A stretch of DNA of 64,000 nt from ZC4RG20 sp963702105 (GCA_963702105.1 OY969712.1:992001-1056000); one strand, 5' to 3'. Shown: positions 8,323-17,149, counted from the stretch's first letter. The notes: a model not told the origin generated them from the letters alone. Numbers and translations are program-made.

Positions 8323-9137
8323 CACGGCTGATCTCCGGGCATGGTCGGCGAGGCAAGCCGAAGGCCGAGGATTGCCTCGTCGCTGAACAGGCCGCCGAGC
8401 GCGGCGGCGAGGTCGTATTCGGGATCCATCGTCAGAGCGGCTTCGGCGGCGGTCTCCAGGGCCGCGCCCGTCCAGAGCGCGTTCCGGAACGCGAACGTCG
8501 ACGCCTCGAGCTCACGCAACGCCACCCCCCGCCGGGTTCGGGCGATTTCGAGCCCCACGCCGCCGGCATCCAGGGTCACGGACTGTATCGTGCTTTCGCT
8601 GTCCGAAGTACCGCCCGCACGGTTCGCCACCCAGATCCGATCGATCGGCCAAGCGGACTCCACGTAGCCGAAGGATGGGTGAAAGAGGAGCACGAGCCGG
8701 GGCGTGTCACCCGGCGCGACGGCTTGCAGCGCGGTGGACCCGACCGCCGGCACGTCGGGCGCCTCGCCGGCGGCGTGCACGAGCCACTCGAGCTGCGCCA
8801 CGTCAGCAAAGTAGGGATACGGCCGGCAGGGCTCGAAGCCCGCGATGAACGCGGGGAACCGCGCGCCGTACTCGGCGAGCCGCGGGCGTTCGGGGGGCGA
8901 TGCCGTAAGGAACTCGTGGGCCGCATACTCGAAAAAACGCGGATCGACGAGCCGTCGCAAGGCCGGGAACGTTTCCGCCAACACGTCCGTGAGCGAGGAC
9001 ACGATGTTGTTGCGATAAACGTCGATCCGCGCGGCGGCCCGCATGCCGGCGGCATCGATGAGCGGCAGCACGCTCGTGTCGTCTCTTGCCAGGAGCGCGC
9101 TCGCGAAGCGGCGCTGGAGATCAAGCAGCGTGGTCAT
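8322..9137 (-). CDS. bufC: BufC-like protein, DUF2063, partner of the MNIO enzyme
   Basis: 271 residues. The N-terminal half is the DUF2063 domain (LLDLQRRFASALLARDD, YRNNIVSSLTDVLAETFPAL, FLTASPPERPRLAEYG), once called a putative DNA-binding domain and now known as the recognition partner of multinuclear iron-dependent oxidases. The C-terminal half is beta-rich. It overlaps bufB by 17 bases, as expected for proteins acting as a complex that binds the bufferin precursor. No signal peptide, so it acts in the cytoplasm. The assignment rests on domain pattern plus operon order. Confidence 0.85.
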   Translation of the reverse strand: MTTLLDLQRRFASALLARDDTSVLPLIDAAGMRAAARIDVYRNNIVSSLTDVLAETFPALRRLVDPRFFEYAAHEFLTASPPERPRLAEYGARFPAFIAGFEPCRPYPYFADVAQLEWLVHAAGEAPDVPAVGSTALQAVAPGDTPRLVLLFHPSFGYVESAWPIDRIWVANRAGGTSDSESTIQSVTLDAGGVGLEIARTRRGVALRELEASTFAFRNALWTGAALETAAEAALTMDPEYDLAAALGGLFSDEAILGLRLASPTMPGDQP

Positions 9138-9981
9138 GCGCGCCGACGAGCGAAAGCAGTATGTTCTCGGCCTTGCGGGCTTCTTCCTCCAGCACCGGCC
9201 AGGACGGGAGGCGGCGGTCCCATTCCACGAGACTCGGCACGGACCCGAAGCACCTCAGCGCTTCGCGATACAGCGCCCAGACTGCCTCCGAGACCACGTC
9301 GCCATGATCGTCGATGAGCAAAGGTCGATCGTCTCGATCGGTGCGAAAGTGTCCGGCGAGATGAATCTCCGCCGCGGCCTCTGCCGGAAGCGCACCGAGG
9401 TAAGCGAGCGGATCGCCGCCGACATTGACGCAGCTGACGTAGATATTGTTGACGTCGACGAGGATGCCGCATCCCGTCCGCTTCACGAGCTCCGCGAGAA
9501 ATTCGGGCTCCGCGAGCGTCGAGTGAACGAAGCGCAGGTAAACGGAAGGATTCTCGACGAGGATCCGCCTGCCGAGCGCCTCCTGCATGCGCTCCACGTT
9601 GCGCGCGACGACGTCGAGCGCTTCTTCAGTGTAGGGCAGCGGAAGCAGATCGTTGAGGTAGCGGCCTCCGACGACACTCCAGGACAGGTGCTCGGAGACG
9701 AGGAAAGGCTCTGTGCGGGCGGCGAGCGCCGCGAATTCCTCGAGATGGCTCGCGTCGAGGCCTTCGGCGCTGCCGAGCGACAGGCCGACGCCGTGTAGAC
9801 TCAATGGGTAATCGCGCCGTAGATCGAGGAGGGCCGCCAAGGCCGGCCCTCCTCCGAGGTAATTCTCGGCGTGCACCTCGAACCACCCCACGGCCGGGCG
9901 AGTCGCCCGAATTTCGGCGACATGGGGGCCGCGCAGGCCGACCCCGACCGTCTTTGCCGTCGAACTTGCTTTCGAGCTCAT
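9121..9981 (-). CDS. bufB: BufB, DUF692 multinuclear iron-dependent oxidase (bufferin-modifying enzyme)
   Basis: 286 residues, a TIM-barrel DUF692/MNIO protein. Probable iron-binding motifs appear in order: SLHGVGLSLG, SEHLSW, ENPSVYLRF, ILVDVNNIYVS, IHLAGHF, DDHGDVV and LVEWD. Family enzymes modify cysteines of a precursor peptide, giving thiooxazole groups in bufferins or oxazolone/thioamide in methanobactins. The ATG at 9981 is chosen because the downstream sequence matches the family start (GVGLRGPHVAEI); the frame is open for 22 more codons into the end of bufA1. It lies 20 bases after bufA1. Confidence 0.92.
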   Translation of the reverse strand: MSSKASSTAKTVGVGLRGPHVAEIRATRPAVGWFEVHAENYLGGGPALAALLDLRRDYPLSLHGVGLSLGSAEGLDASHLEEFAALAARTEPFLVSEHLSWSVVGGRYLNDLLPLPYTEEALDVVARNVERMQEALGRRILVENPSVYLRFVHSTLAEPEFLAELVKRTGCGILVDVNNIYVSCVNVGGDPLAYLGALPAEAAAEIHLAGHFRTDRDDRPLLIDDHGDVVSEAVWALYREALRCFGSVPSLVEWDRRLPSWPVLEEEARKAENILLSLVGAHDHAA

Positions 9982-10001
9982 GTGCGACTCGCGCGCTTGG
10001 C

Positions 10002-10271
10002 TTACGCCTTCTTCGGCGTGAGGCTTCCTCCCTGAATCTTCTCGCACGTCCCTGTCGGCACATAGATCCAGGAGTTCGGATCATTCGCCCGTTTGGCCAT
10101 TCCGGCGCACGAGTGGTTTCCGGTAGAGGCGCAGTCGTTCTTTCCCTTGGCGTTGACGCCATAGCACTTCTCAGCCTTGAACGTTGGGGCAGGGGCGGGG
10201 CCGGCTTTGGCCAATACCGGCACCATGAACGTGGCGGCCACGGCGGACATGACGAGGTTGGTGGTCTTCAT
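10002..10271 (-). CDS. bufA1: BufA1-type bufferin precursor (DUF2282)
   Basis: 89 residues. A signal peptide (about 1-23, cut after AKA) is followed by a short mature region with four cysteines, Cys36, Cys47, Cys55 and Cys76, in the DUF2282 pattern EKCYGVNAKGKNDC, HSCAG and VPTGTCEKIQGG. Bufferins are ribosomal peptides whose cysteines are oxidised by BufB/BufC and which buffer copper in the periplasm. It is the first gene of the four-gene operon, with AAAGGAG about 11 bases before the ATG. It is probably induced by metal stress, perhaps through the ECF sigma factor at 6303. Confidence 0.92.
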   Translation of the reverse strand: MKTTNLVMSAVAATFMVPVLAKAGPAPAPTFKAEKCYGVNAKGKNDCASTGNHSCAGMAKRANDPNSWIYVPTGTCEKIQGGSLTPKKA

Positions 10272-10634
10272 ATTGTGTAGCGCTCCTTTGCGCGTAGTCG
10301 TCTTACCCGGCGCGGCCACACCGGCCGCGCCTTCGGGAATACCCGGGTCGGGTGTTCCCTTGGAGAAAGAGACCTGCAATGGAGCGGCGATATTACATCC
10401 GCAAGGGTGCTGCCGGCGGACGCCGGCGACGCTGGCCTGCTCCCTCTGAATCGGCGGCGCCCGGATGTGCCGGTTCGCTATAATGCTGCAACTGTCGTCG
10501 ATGCGAGAAGAGCAATGACCTATCTCGACTTCGGGCAAGCCGCTGCTCCGGAACACGTCGAACCAACAAATTGTCGCTCAGCCACACTGCAGTCTGACGT
10601 TCGAAACCGGAAGCTGCAGTACGGAGGTACGCAC
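10272..10634. promoter_or_regulatory. Divergent regulatory region between bufA1 and a DUF6152 gene, with two tandem hairpins
   Basis: No coding feature is supported in these 363 bases. In the bufA1 leader there are two adjacent inverted repeats: GGCGCGGCC/GGCCGCGCC (10309-10317 and 10323-10331, perfect 9-bp stem, 5-base loop) and GGGAATACCCG/CGGGTGTTCCC (10335-10345 and 10349-10359, 11 pairs with one G-T, 3-base loop). They would lie in the 5' untranslated RNA of the bufferin operon if its promoter is above about 10360. On the plus strand ACGGAGGT sits 7 bases before the ATG at 10635. Confidence 0.5.
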
Positions 10635-11780
10635 ATGAGAGCAGCAGTCGTCCTGGGTCTGTTGGCGGCGAGTGCAGCCCAAGCGCACCACGGGTTGGCC
10701 AACTACGACTTGAATACGAACATCGAGCTCGACGGTGTCGTTACCCGCGTGCAGTTCGTCAATCCGCATTCCTGGCTCTACTTCAATGTCGCCGACAGCG
10801 ATGGGAGAACGGTTGCCTACAAGTGCGAGCTACGCGGCCTGACGGTGTTGAAGCGCTCGGGTTGGTCAGAGGCCATGTTTCCGGCCGGGATGCACATTCG
10901 CGTAACCGGTTCGCCCGATCGCCGCGACCCGACCACCTGTTACACCGGCACGATCTTCTTTCCGGACGGCTCGTCCGTGGATCGTTACGGGCAGCTGAAG
11001 TCGGCGCCGAAGCGAGTCGTCGCTGCAAACAGACCGGCGCGGCGCGCGGATGGTAAGCCCAACATCGCCGGCGACTGGGCGCGCGAGCAGGTGGTCATGA
11101 CCGATCCTCGCGGGCAGAGCGGCACCCTGGTGCCTCTCAGCACCGCCGGTCGTTTCAAGCCCGGCGAAGTGCCGAAGGGGGCACAGGCATTCCCCGGCGC
11201 TCGCGGTACGGCGATCTCGCTTGCCAAGGACCCCGTCAACGCCTATTGGAACCAGCGAGGCAGCATGCTGCCGTTGACGGAACGCGGCAAGGCTGTCATG
11301 CGCGACTTCGACGGCTCCTCCGCCGATAACCCCCGCCTGAGCTGCAAGCCCACGAATATCTTGTTCGATTGGACCTTCGAGGAAGACATCAACCGCATCG
11401 TGCAGAGCGACACCGAAATCCGGTTGCTGTACGGGTCCTGGGGACTCGATCGCACGATCCATCTGGATCGCGACTCGCCACCCGAGAACGTTCCTCTGAC
11501 GAGATCGGGGTATTCGATCGGGCACTGGCAAGGCGATACGCTCGTCGTCGAAACGACCTCTTTCCTCCCCGGCATTCTGAGCGCCGATGGCCGTCTCCCG
11601 CACGGCAGCAAGATGCGCGTTACCGAGAAGTTCGACTTCGATCCGCAGGCCGGTGCGTTGCATCGCTCCTACGTGGCCGTGGATCCGGAGTACTTCGAAG
11701 GAGAGTTCCGTGGCGAAGACACGGTCTATCTGTCCGCATTGCCGTATCACGGCACCACGCCCTGTCAAGCCGACGAGTAG
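10635..11780 (+). CDS. Secreted DUF6152 protein fused to a GxW/DTLVV partner module
   Basis: 381 residues. Signal peptide 1-17 (LLAASAAQA), so the mature protein should start HHGLANYD. Residues 18 to about 135 are the DUF6152 domain with a conserved NPHSWLYF. A second module follows, beginning KPNIAGDWAREQ and containing SGYSIGHWQGDTLVVETTSF. The same second module is a separate gene next to DUF6152 genes elsewhere in this window, so this is a fusion of two cooperating parts. The start is the ATG after ACGGAGGT; the longer frame (from 10407) would remove the signal peptide. Divergent from bufA1, sharing its intergenic region. Function is not established; a periplasmic metal role is inference. 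Confidence 0.85.
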   Translation: MRAAVVLGLLAASAAQAHHGLANYDLNTNIELDGVVTRVQFVNPHSWLYFNVADSDGRTVAYKCELRGLTVLKRSGWSEAMFPAGMHIRVTGSPDRRDPTTCYTGTIFFPDGSSVDRYGQLKSAPKRVVAANRPARRADGKPNIAGDWAREQVVMTDPRGQSGTLVPLSTAGRFKPGEVPKGAQAFPGARGTAISLAKDPVNAYWNQRGSMLPLTERGKAVMRDFDGSSADNPRLSCKPTNILFDWTFEEDINRIVQSDTEIRLLYGSWGLDRTIHLDRDSPPENVPLTRSGYSIGHWQGDTLVVETTSFLPGILSADGRLPHGSKMRVTEKFDFDPQAGALHRSYVAVDPEYFEGEFRGEDTVYLSALPYHGTTPCQADE

Positions 11781-11863
11781 AAACGGTCGCGTGCCGACCC
11801 TGAATGTCATCGCGCATCGCATATTGCGCAAGGCGCGCTGACCGCCGCCAGTCGCCAGCGGCC

Positions 11864-12832
11864 CTAGATGGGCGGTCTCCTGGTGCCCCCATGCTCGCCC
11901 GTTGCGCCCGGCAAAGTCCCCGCGGGCTCGGTCACGGATACCGGGTCGGAGGCGGGGAAGGTGTCCTCGAGGCCCTCGTCGAGCTCCCGCTCGAGGCGGC
12001 GTTTGAGCTCTTCGTTGGGCTCGTTCGGCTCCGATGACTCGGGCCGCTCGTCCGCGCGCTGCGGCGGTCTTCGCGACGGCCGCGCGCGGCCTTCGTATTG
12101 ATAGGCCATGATCCGCGGCCCGGGCAGGTAACCCGTCTCGAGCTCATCGACCTCGAAGCCTGCATGCCTGACGAGCTCGGCGATGGGCCGGTTCAGATGG
12201 CAGCCGCCCGCGACCTTCATCCACACGGGCGTCAGGCGATTCTGCCACTTGCGCACGCCCTGCTCCGGGGCGAGGCCGTGTTCGGCAAAAACCAGCCGAC
12301 CATCCCGTTTGAGGACGCGATGCATTTCGGCGAGGGCGCGGTCCGGATTCGGAATCGTGCAGAGCGTCCAGGTCGTCACGACGGTATCCACGCTTTCGTC
12401 GTCGAGAGGGATCTCCTCGGCCGAGCCCTGGATGAAGGTTACGCGACGGCCGGCCTTGGCCGCGTTGCGCTCGGCGAGCTCGAGGAGCTTGCCGTCGGGC
12501 TCGAGCGCGAGGATCTCGCTTACCTCCGGCGGATACAGGCCGAGATTCAAGCCCGAGCCGGCGCCGATCTCGAGCACACGGCCCCGCGCTGCCCATGCGA
12601 CGCGCGCACGATACGGACCGAACCGCTTGCTCCGCATGGCGAGATGGCAGAGTCGGGGAAGAAGTACGCTGTTATAAAAGCCCATGGAACTCACTTGGAA
12701 GACGCGTCGGCGTTCTTCGAATTGCTCCTTGTCGATCTCGCCGCACGCGTAGCGTTCCCTGAGGATGGCGATCGCGTGCGCGGCGGCGGGAGGTGAGGGG
12801 GCTGCCGGAATGCTGCCCCCGAATCCAACCAC
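11864..12832 (-). CDS. SHOCT-methyltransferase fusion with a TFPASDP tail
   Basis: 322 residues if started at GTG 12832. Residues 19-45 (AIAILRERYACGEIDKEQFE) form a SHOCT motif. Residues 50-255 are a class I SAM-dependent methyltransferase (VLEIGAGSGLNLGLYPP, LALEPDGKLL, FIQGSAEEIPLDDESVDTVV, HRVLKRDGRLVFAEHG). The tail from about 256 is charged and ends with LEDTFPASDPVSVTEPAG, a motif otherwise found in small standalone proteins. A shorter methyltransferase could start at ATG 12685; neither start has a clear ribosome site. Methyl acceptor unknown. It may be a true three-part fusion or a methyltransferase downstream of a decayed SHOCT gene. Confidence 0.75.
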   Translation of the reverse strand: MVGFGGSIPAAPSPPAAAHAIAILRERYACGEIDKEQFEERRRVFQVSSMGFYNSVLLPRLCHLAMRSKRFGPYRARVAWAARGRVLEIGAGSGLNLGLYPPEVSEILALEPDGKLLELAERNAAKAGRRVTFIQGSAEEIPLDDESVDTVVTTWTLCTIPNPDRALAEMHRVLKRDGRLVFAEHGLAPEQGVRKWQNRLTPVWMKVAGGCHLNRPIAELVRHAGFEVDELETGYLPGPRIMAYQYEGRARPSRRPPQRADERPESSEPNEPNEELKRRLERELDEGLEDTFPASDPVSVTEPAGTLPGATGEHGGTRRPPI

Positions 12833-13040
12833 CCGCCTGGCCAGCGTACCACGACCGCGACGCGCCTAGCTGGACCAGGACAACCCCGGCGAGGCACTTT
12901 CGGTGCGCCGGCGGCGAGGCCGGCGTTCAACTTCGGCAGGCATGACGCCGACACCGCCCTGTCAGAGGAAATTCTTCGCACGTCGGGAGCTTGCAGCCGG
13001 TCCCGGCCGCGGCTGTCCCAATGACGGAGGTCTTTTGCGG

Positions 13041-15707
13041 CTATTCGTACTTCAGGCTCTCGAGCAACGATCTGCGGGCGGCGCGGAGTGCAGGCAGCAG
13101 AGACGCCAGGAACGCCGCCGCGACTGTGACCGCGACGACGCAGGCGATCGTCGCCGGATCGGTCGGCTTCACCGAGTAGAGCAAGTTCGCCAGTAACCGG
13201 CCGAAGACGATTGCGGCCGCGAGACCCAGAGCGAGGCCTAGCAGGACGGGCCGCAGGCCCTCGATCACAACCATGGTGATCACTCTGGATTGTTGTGCGC
13301 CGAGAGTCATGCGCACCGCGAGCTCCTGGTCTCGGCGCGCGACCGAATAAGCGAGTGTGCTGTAGATTCCGAGCGCGGCGATGAGCAACGAGGCCGCGCC
13401 GAAGGCGACGACGAGCGTGAGCTGGAAGCGACGTTCGGCGAAGGATGCGCTGTCGATCTGCTCCATCGTACGAATGTTCGAGATGGCAAGTTCCTTGTCG
13501 AGAGAGGCGACGGCCCGGCGTAGCGTGCCGGCAGCGGCGGCAGGCTCGCCGCGCGTGCGGATCGCGACGGACGACACGCGGAATACGACCCCGCCCGTTG
13601 CGGTCAGCGGGGCGTAGACGAGCGGGGCGGGATTGGTGGCGAGGTCCTCGCTGTTCACATCTGGAACGAGGCCGACCACTTTGAAGAACTCGCCTGGATT
13701 GCCGCGGCTAAAGCGCCGGCCGAGCGGGTTGCGGCCGGGCCACAGCAGCCGGGCGGCGCCGAGGGAAAGGACGGCAGCCGTATGCCCCTCGTCGGCGCGG
13801 CGCAAGGTTCGTCCCGCCACGAGCCGGATGCCGAGCGCATCAAAGTAGCCTGGCGACACGAATCGATATTGGACGGATGGCCTGTCGGCCGGCGCTGGAT
13901 GCTGGCCCTCGCCGACGGCTGTTGCGCCGTAGTTGCTCCCGGTGAGCGGCAGGGACGAAGTGATGCCGGCGGCGATGACTCCCGGTGCCGCACGCAGCTC
14001 ATCGAGCAGCGAGTCCCAGAAGCGAAGCGCTTTCTCGTCGCTGTCATAGCGCGCGAACGGTAAGCCGACTTCGGCGGTCAACACGTGGCTCGCGTCGAAG
14101 CCGCGGCCGACGGCGTCGAGGCGCAAAAAGCTCGTCAACAAGAGGCCCGCCGCGACGAGCAGGCTTACGGTCAGGCCGACTTCGACGCTTATGAGCGTCT
14201 GGCGCGCGCGGAGTGTGCCGGGCGATTCGGTCAGGCCGCGGCCGGTGCCGCGCAGGGCTTCCTGGGCATCGATGCGAGCGAGCCGTAGGGCCGGCATAAA
14301 TCCGAACGCGACGGTCGAACCGGAGCCGAGCACGCATGCGGCCAGCAAAGCCGGCCAGTTCAAGCCCACCTCGCCGATGCGAGGGAGTCCTGCGCCGCCG
14401 AGCGCAGTAAAGCCTTTGAGCGCTGCGGCGGCGAGACCGACGCCGCCTGCCGTGCCGGCCATGGCCAACACGACGCTTTGCAGCGCGGCGCCGCGGAAAA
14501 TCGCGAGCCGCGTGGCGCCGAGCGCGGCCCTGATGCCTGCCTCTCGCCCCTCGGCGGCCGCCCGCACGAGCATGAGATTGGCGATGTTGAGGCAGGCGAC
14601 GAGAAGCGCAATGCCCACCGCGGCGAGCAGAAGATAAAGACCTTCCCGGCTCGAGCGGGTGACCCAAGCATGCAGCGGAACGATGACGGCGCGAAGGCTC
14701 AGGGAGCCGCGGTCGGTGCCGAAATGATCGGCGGCGATGTCCGCGTCGATAGTATCGAGCTCGCGGAGCGTGGCCTCTTGGGATACGGAGGGTGCGAGCC
14801 GACCGACGGCCGTGTAGCTATAGTTGTTCGTCCACGTCCACCAGGCCAGCGGCACGAGCGCCCAGGGCCGATAGATGTCGATGGGTTGGTTACTGGCCGG
14901 GTAATACCGGAATCCAGGCGGCAGCACGCCGACGACGGTTGAGGGGACGGCATCCAGAACCAACTTCTGGCCGAGAATGTTCGGGTCCGCACCGAAACGC
15001 ATGCGCCAGAGGCGGTCGCTGATGAGGACGGCGTTGTCGTGGCCGGGCTCGCCGTCCTCCGGCAGGAAAGTCCGGCCGAGCCGTGCTGAGACCCCGAGCA
15101 CGGAAAACGCATTCGGCGTCACGCGCAGCGACGAGACACGCTCGGGTTCGCCGTGCGCCGCCATGTTGACGCGCTCAACGTACTCCGAGAGCGCGACGTC
15201 AAGGAAGCAGCTGCAGCGCCGCCATTCCATGAAGTGCAGGGCATTTACTGACCGCGGTCCCGGGTCACTCGGCGGAATCCGCTCTTGGACGACGACGAGC
15301 CGCTGGGGATCGGAATACGGCAGCGGCTTCAGAAGCACACTGTCGACAACGGAGAATACGGCGACGTTGGCTCCGATCCCAAATGCAAGGAGGAAAATAA
15401 CGCCGGCCGCGAAGCCCGGGCTCCGCCGCAGCGTACGCACCGCATGGCGCACATCCCTCGAGAGGCGGTCGAGCGCCGCCACGACCCAACTCTCGCGGCA
15501 CGCGTCCTTGTGCGGCTCAGCGCGACCGAATACACGCCTGGCCTCTGTCAGCGCCTCCTGCTCGTCGAGCCCACGGGCGCGATGCTGCTCGATGAGCTGC
15601 TCGAAGTGAAACGCGAGCTCCTCGTCGAGCTCGCCCTCGACCGTGCTGCGCCGAACGATCGCGCGGATCAGCAGTGGGACTTGGTAGCGCCACTGCTCGA
15701 AGCGCAT
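13041..15707 (-). CDS. ADOP family ABC transporter permease (MacB/FtsX-like)
   Basis: 888 residues. The N-terminal cytoplasmic domain (GELDEELAFHFEQLIEQHRA, ARRVFGRAEPHKDACRE) is the permease prefix of acidobacterial duplicated orphan permeases (ADOP). Then come a membrane helix (GVIFLLAFGIGANVAVFSVV), a MacB-type periplasmic domain, and two FtsX permease units around residues 350-460 and 770-885. No ATPase gene is adjacent, as usual for this family. Substrate unknown. It starts 1 base after the stop of the PadR gene, so the two form an operon and PadR probably controls it. Confidence 0.9.
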   Translation of the reverse strand: MRFEQWRYQVPLLIRAIVRRSTVEGELDEELAFHFEQLIEQHRARGLDEQEALTEARRVFGRAEPHKDACRESWVVAALDRLSRDVRHAVRTLRRSPGFAAGVIFLLAFGIGANVAVFSVVDSVLLKPLPYSDPQRLVVVQERIPPSDPGPRSVNALHFMEWRRCSCFLDVALSEYVERVNMAAHGEPERVSSLRVTPNAFSVLGVSARLGRTFLPEDGEPGHDNAVLISDRLWRMRFGADPNILGQKLVLDAVPSTVVGVLPPGFRYYPASNQPIDIYRPWALVPLAWWTWTNNYSYTAVGRLAPSVSQEATLRELDTIDADIAADHFGTDRGSLSLRAVIVPLHAWVTRSSREGLYLLLAAVGIALLVACLNIANLMLVRAAAEGREAGIRAALGATRLAIFRGAALQSVVLAMAGTAGGVGLAAAALKGFTALGGAGLPRIGEVGLNWPALLAACVLGSGSTVAFGFMPALRLARIDAQEALRGTGRGLTESPGTLRARQTLISVEVGLTVSLLVAAGLLLTSFLRLDAVGRGFDASHVLTAEVGLPFARYDSDEKALRFWDSLLDELRAAPGVIAAGITSSLPLTGSNYGATAVGEGQHPAPADRPSVQYRFVSPGYFDALGIRLVAGRTLRRADEGHTAAVLSLGAARLLWPGRNPLGRRFSRGNPGEFFKVVGLVPDVNSEDLATNPAPLVYAPLTATGGVVFRVSSVAIRTRGEPAAAAGTLRRAVASLDKELAISNIRTMEQIDSASFAERRFQLTLVVAFGAASLLIAALGIYSTLAYSVARRDQELAVRMTLGAQQSRVITMVVIEGLRPVLLGLALGLAAAIVFGRLLANLLYSVKPTDPATIACVVAVTVAAAFLASLLPALRAARRSLLESLKYE

Positions 15708-15708
15708 C

Positions 15709-16044
15709 TCAGGCCTCGTTCAGCTGCACGATGTGCGTGATCGCCGTCGATAAGCGGGTCCAGTCGTCGGCTTCCTTCTTCAAGGCTTCCGTGCCGAGGC
15801 GAGTCAAAGAATAGAATTTGGCGCGCCGATTATTCTCGCTGCTCTGCCACTGGGCCGTGATCCAACCGCCGTGCTCGAGCTTATGGAGCGTGGGGTACAG
15901 CGAGCCATCGCTGACTCGTAGAACGTCCCCGGAGAGCTGCTTGAGGCGCTGGCTGATCATCCACCCGTTCATGGGCTTCAACGCCAGCATCTTGAGGACG
16001 AGAAGGTCGAGCGTTCCCTGAACCAGGCTCGGAGGTTTGCTCAT
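15709..16044 (-). CDS. PadR family transcriptional regulator
   Basis: 111 residues with a winged helix (VQGTLDLLVLKMLALKPMNG, SDGSLYPTLHKLEHGGWITA, KFYSLTRLG) followed by a short C-terminal helix. The ATG at 16044 (MSKPPSLVQGTLDLLVL) matches the family start; upstream in-frame codons give no plausible sequence. PadR proteins with this ADOP-linked architecture repress the adjacent permease gene until an unknown signal is present. First gene of the two-gene unit. Confidence 0.92.
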   Translation of the reverse strand: MSKPPSLVQGTLDLLVLKMLALKPMNGWMISQRLKQLSGDVLRVSDGSLYPTLHKLEHGGWITAQWQSSENNRRAKFYSLTRLGTEALKKEADDWTRLSTAITHIVQLNEA

Positions 16045-16273
16045 GCCGTTCCCCTTGGTTACCGAGTAGAGTACGCCGCTTCCTCTCGGTAAGCAAGTGA
16101 AGCTCGTTTTCGAGGGCGGGCATCTCCGGACGCTCCTATCCAGAGCCACCCGCGAACCGTCATGTTCGATGCGGCGCACCTGAAGCCATCGACCAGGCAG
16201 GGCGGAACTGCTCAGCCAGGCAAACGTGCCCTTTTCGTCAGTGACGATCGCCGGGCGTCCAGCCCTCGGGCGG

Positions 16274-16714
16274 CTACGATCGCGTGAATTGCACCTGGCC
16301 GGTGTAGGTCACCATCCACTGCACGCCGAACTTGTCCGCGCAGATGCCATACTTCTCCGCCCATTCCGTCTTTTGAAGCGCCATCTCTATGCGGCCGCCC
16401 GCGGCGAGCCCGCCGAACAGCCGCTCGGCATCCTCGGCCGTATCCGCCGTCACCATGATGTAGACGTTGTTGCCCGTGTGGAGCGACTCGCCGCGGGAAG
16501 CCGGGACGTCGCTCGCCATGAGCATCGTCTCCCCCAGGGGGAGCGCAACATGTGCGATTCTGTTGCGCTCGTTCTCGGGAAGACTCCCCGCGCCGCCGGG
16601 GAAGTCCTTGAAGCGCACGAGCATCTGAAAGTCGCCGCCGAAGACGGACTTGTAGAAGTCGAAGGCCGCTTGGGCATTGCCATTGAAGTTCAAGTAGGGA
16701 TGCGCCGCTCTCAT
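16274..16714 (-). CDS. VOC family protein, PhnB/YdhR-like
   Basis: 146 residues with a glyoxalase/bleomycin-resistance fold of the PhnB type (AHPYLNFNGNAQAAFDFYKS, NNVYIMVTADTAEDAERLF, EWAEKYGICADKFGVQWMV). Members of this subgroup have no assigned reaction and often sit beside YCII-domain proteins and ECF41-type sigma factors. Here the YCII neighbour is present just upstream but no sigma gene. The ATG at 16714 has GGAGG at a suitable distance; a TTG five codons earlier overlaps that ribosome site and is rejected. Confidence 0.88.
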   Translation of the reverse strand: MRAAHPYLNFNGNAQAAFDFYKSVFGGDFQMLVRFKDFPGGAGSLPENERNRIAHVALPLGETMLMASDVPASRGESLHTGNNVYIMVTADTAEDAERLFGGLAAGGRIEMALQKTEWAEKYGICADKFGVQWMVTYTGQVQFTRS

Positions 16715-16777
16715 GCGATTGTCCTCCAAGCCGTGGGAATGGATCTGTGTGGGGAATGAGACCAGTCTCCTCGTTGA

Positions 16778-17149
16778 TTACTCCGGCGCCTCCATCGCTT
16801 CGAGCGGCCGAACCTCGCATTCGCCCGTGAATTTCGGCCAGTGAATGCGGTGCAGCTCCATGAACCGCCGCGCGAGCTCGAGCGCCTCGGCCTCGGACTT
16901 CGCTTCGACGAGAGCGTAGCCGCCGACCACCTCTTTCGATTCGGCGAACGGGCCGTCGGTGACGGTAATGTTTCCGCGCTCCAGGCGGACGCGCTTGCCC
17001 TTGGCGCTTGGCTGCAGGCCCGCGGTGTCGACGATCGCACCGCTCTTCAAGGCTTCACCGACGAACTCGCCCATTGCTTGAAACAGGGACGCCGGAACCT
17101 CCTCGTGGCGGTAGTCCTCTGTGTGCTTGATGAACATCATGTATCGCAT
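16778..17149 (-). CDS. YCII-related (DGPF) domain protein
   Basis: 123 residues. Typical YCII/DGPF features: MRYMMFIKHTEDY at the start, LERGNITVTDGPFAESKEVV in the middle and GYALVEAKSEAEALELARRF. Function unknown; these small dimeric alpha/beta barrels are commonly encoded next to sigma factors and PhnB-like proteins. AAGGAG precedes the ATG at 17149 by 9 bases, so that start is preferred to one 12 codons upstream. It lies 63 bases before the VOC gene on the same strand, a probable two-gene operon. Confidence 0.88.
   Translation of the reverse strand: MRYMMFIKHTEDYRHEEVPASLFQAMGEFVGEALKSGAIVDTAGLQPSAKGKRVRLERGNITVTDGPFAESKEVVGGYALVEAKSEAEALELARRFMELHRIHWPKFTGECEVRPLEAMEAPE

Noticed and set aside
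7843..10271. The bufferin operon as a new system
   Set aside because: DUF2282-DUF692-DUF2063-DoxX operons are described (bufferins, gig operons). Only the CsoR wiring, the leader hairpins and the DUF6152 neighbour are put forward as unusual.
13041..15707. A MacAB-type efflux pump
   Set aside because: MacB-like periplasmic and FtsX domains are present, but there is no ATPase domain or MacA/TolC gene nearby; the architecture is that of the ADOP permeases, as for the copy at 30178.
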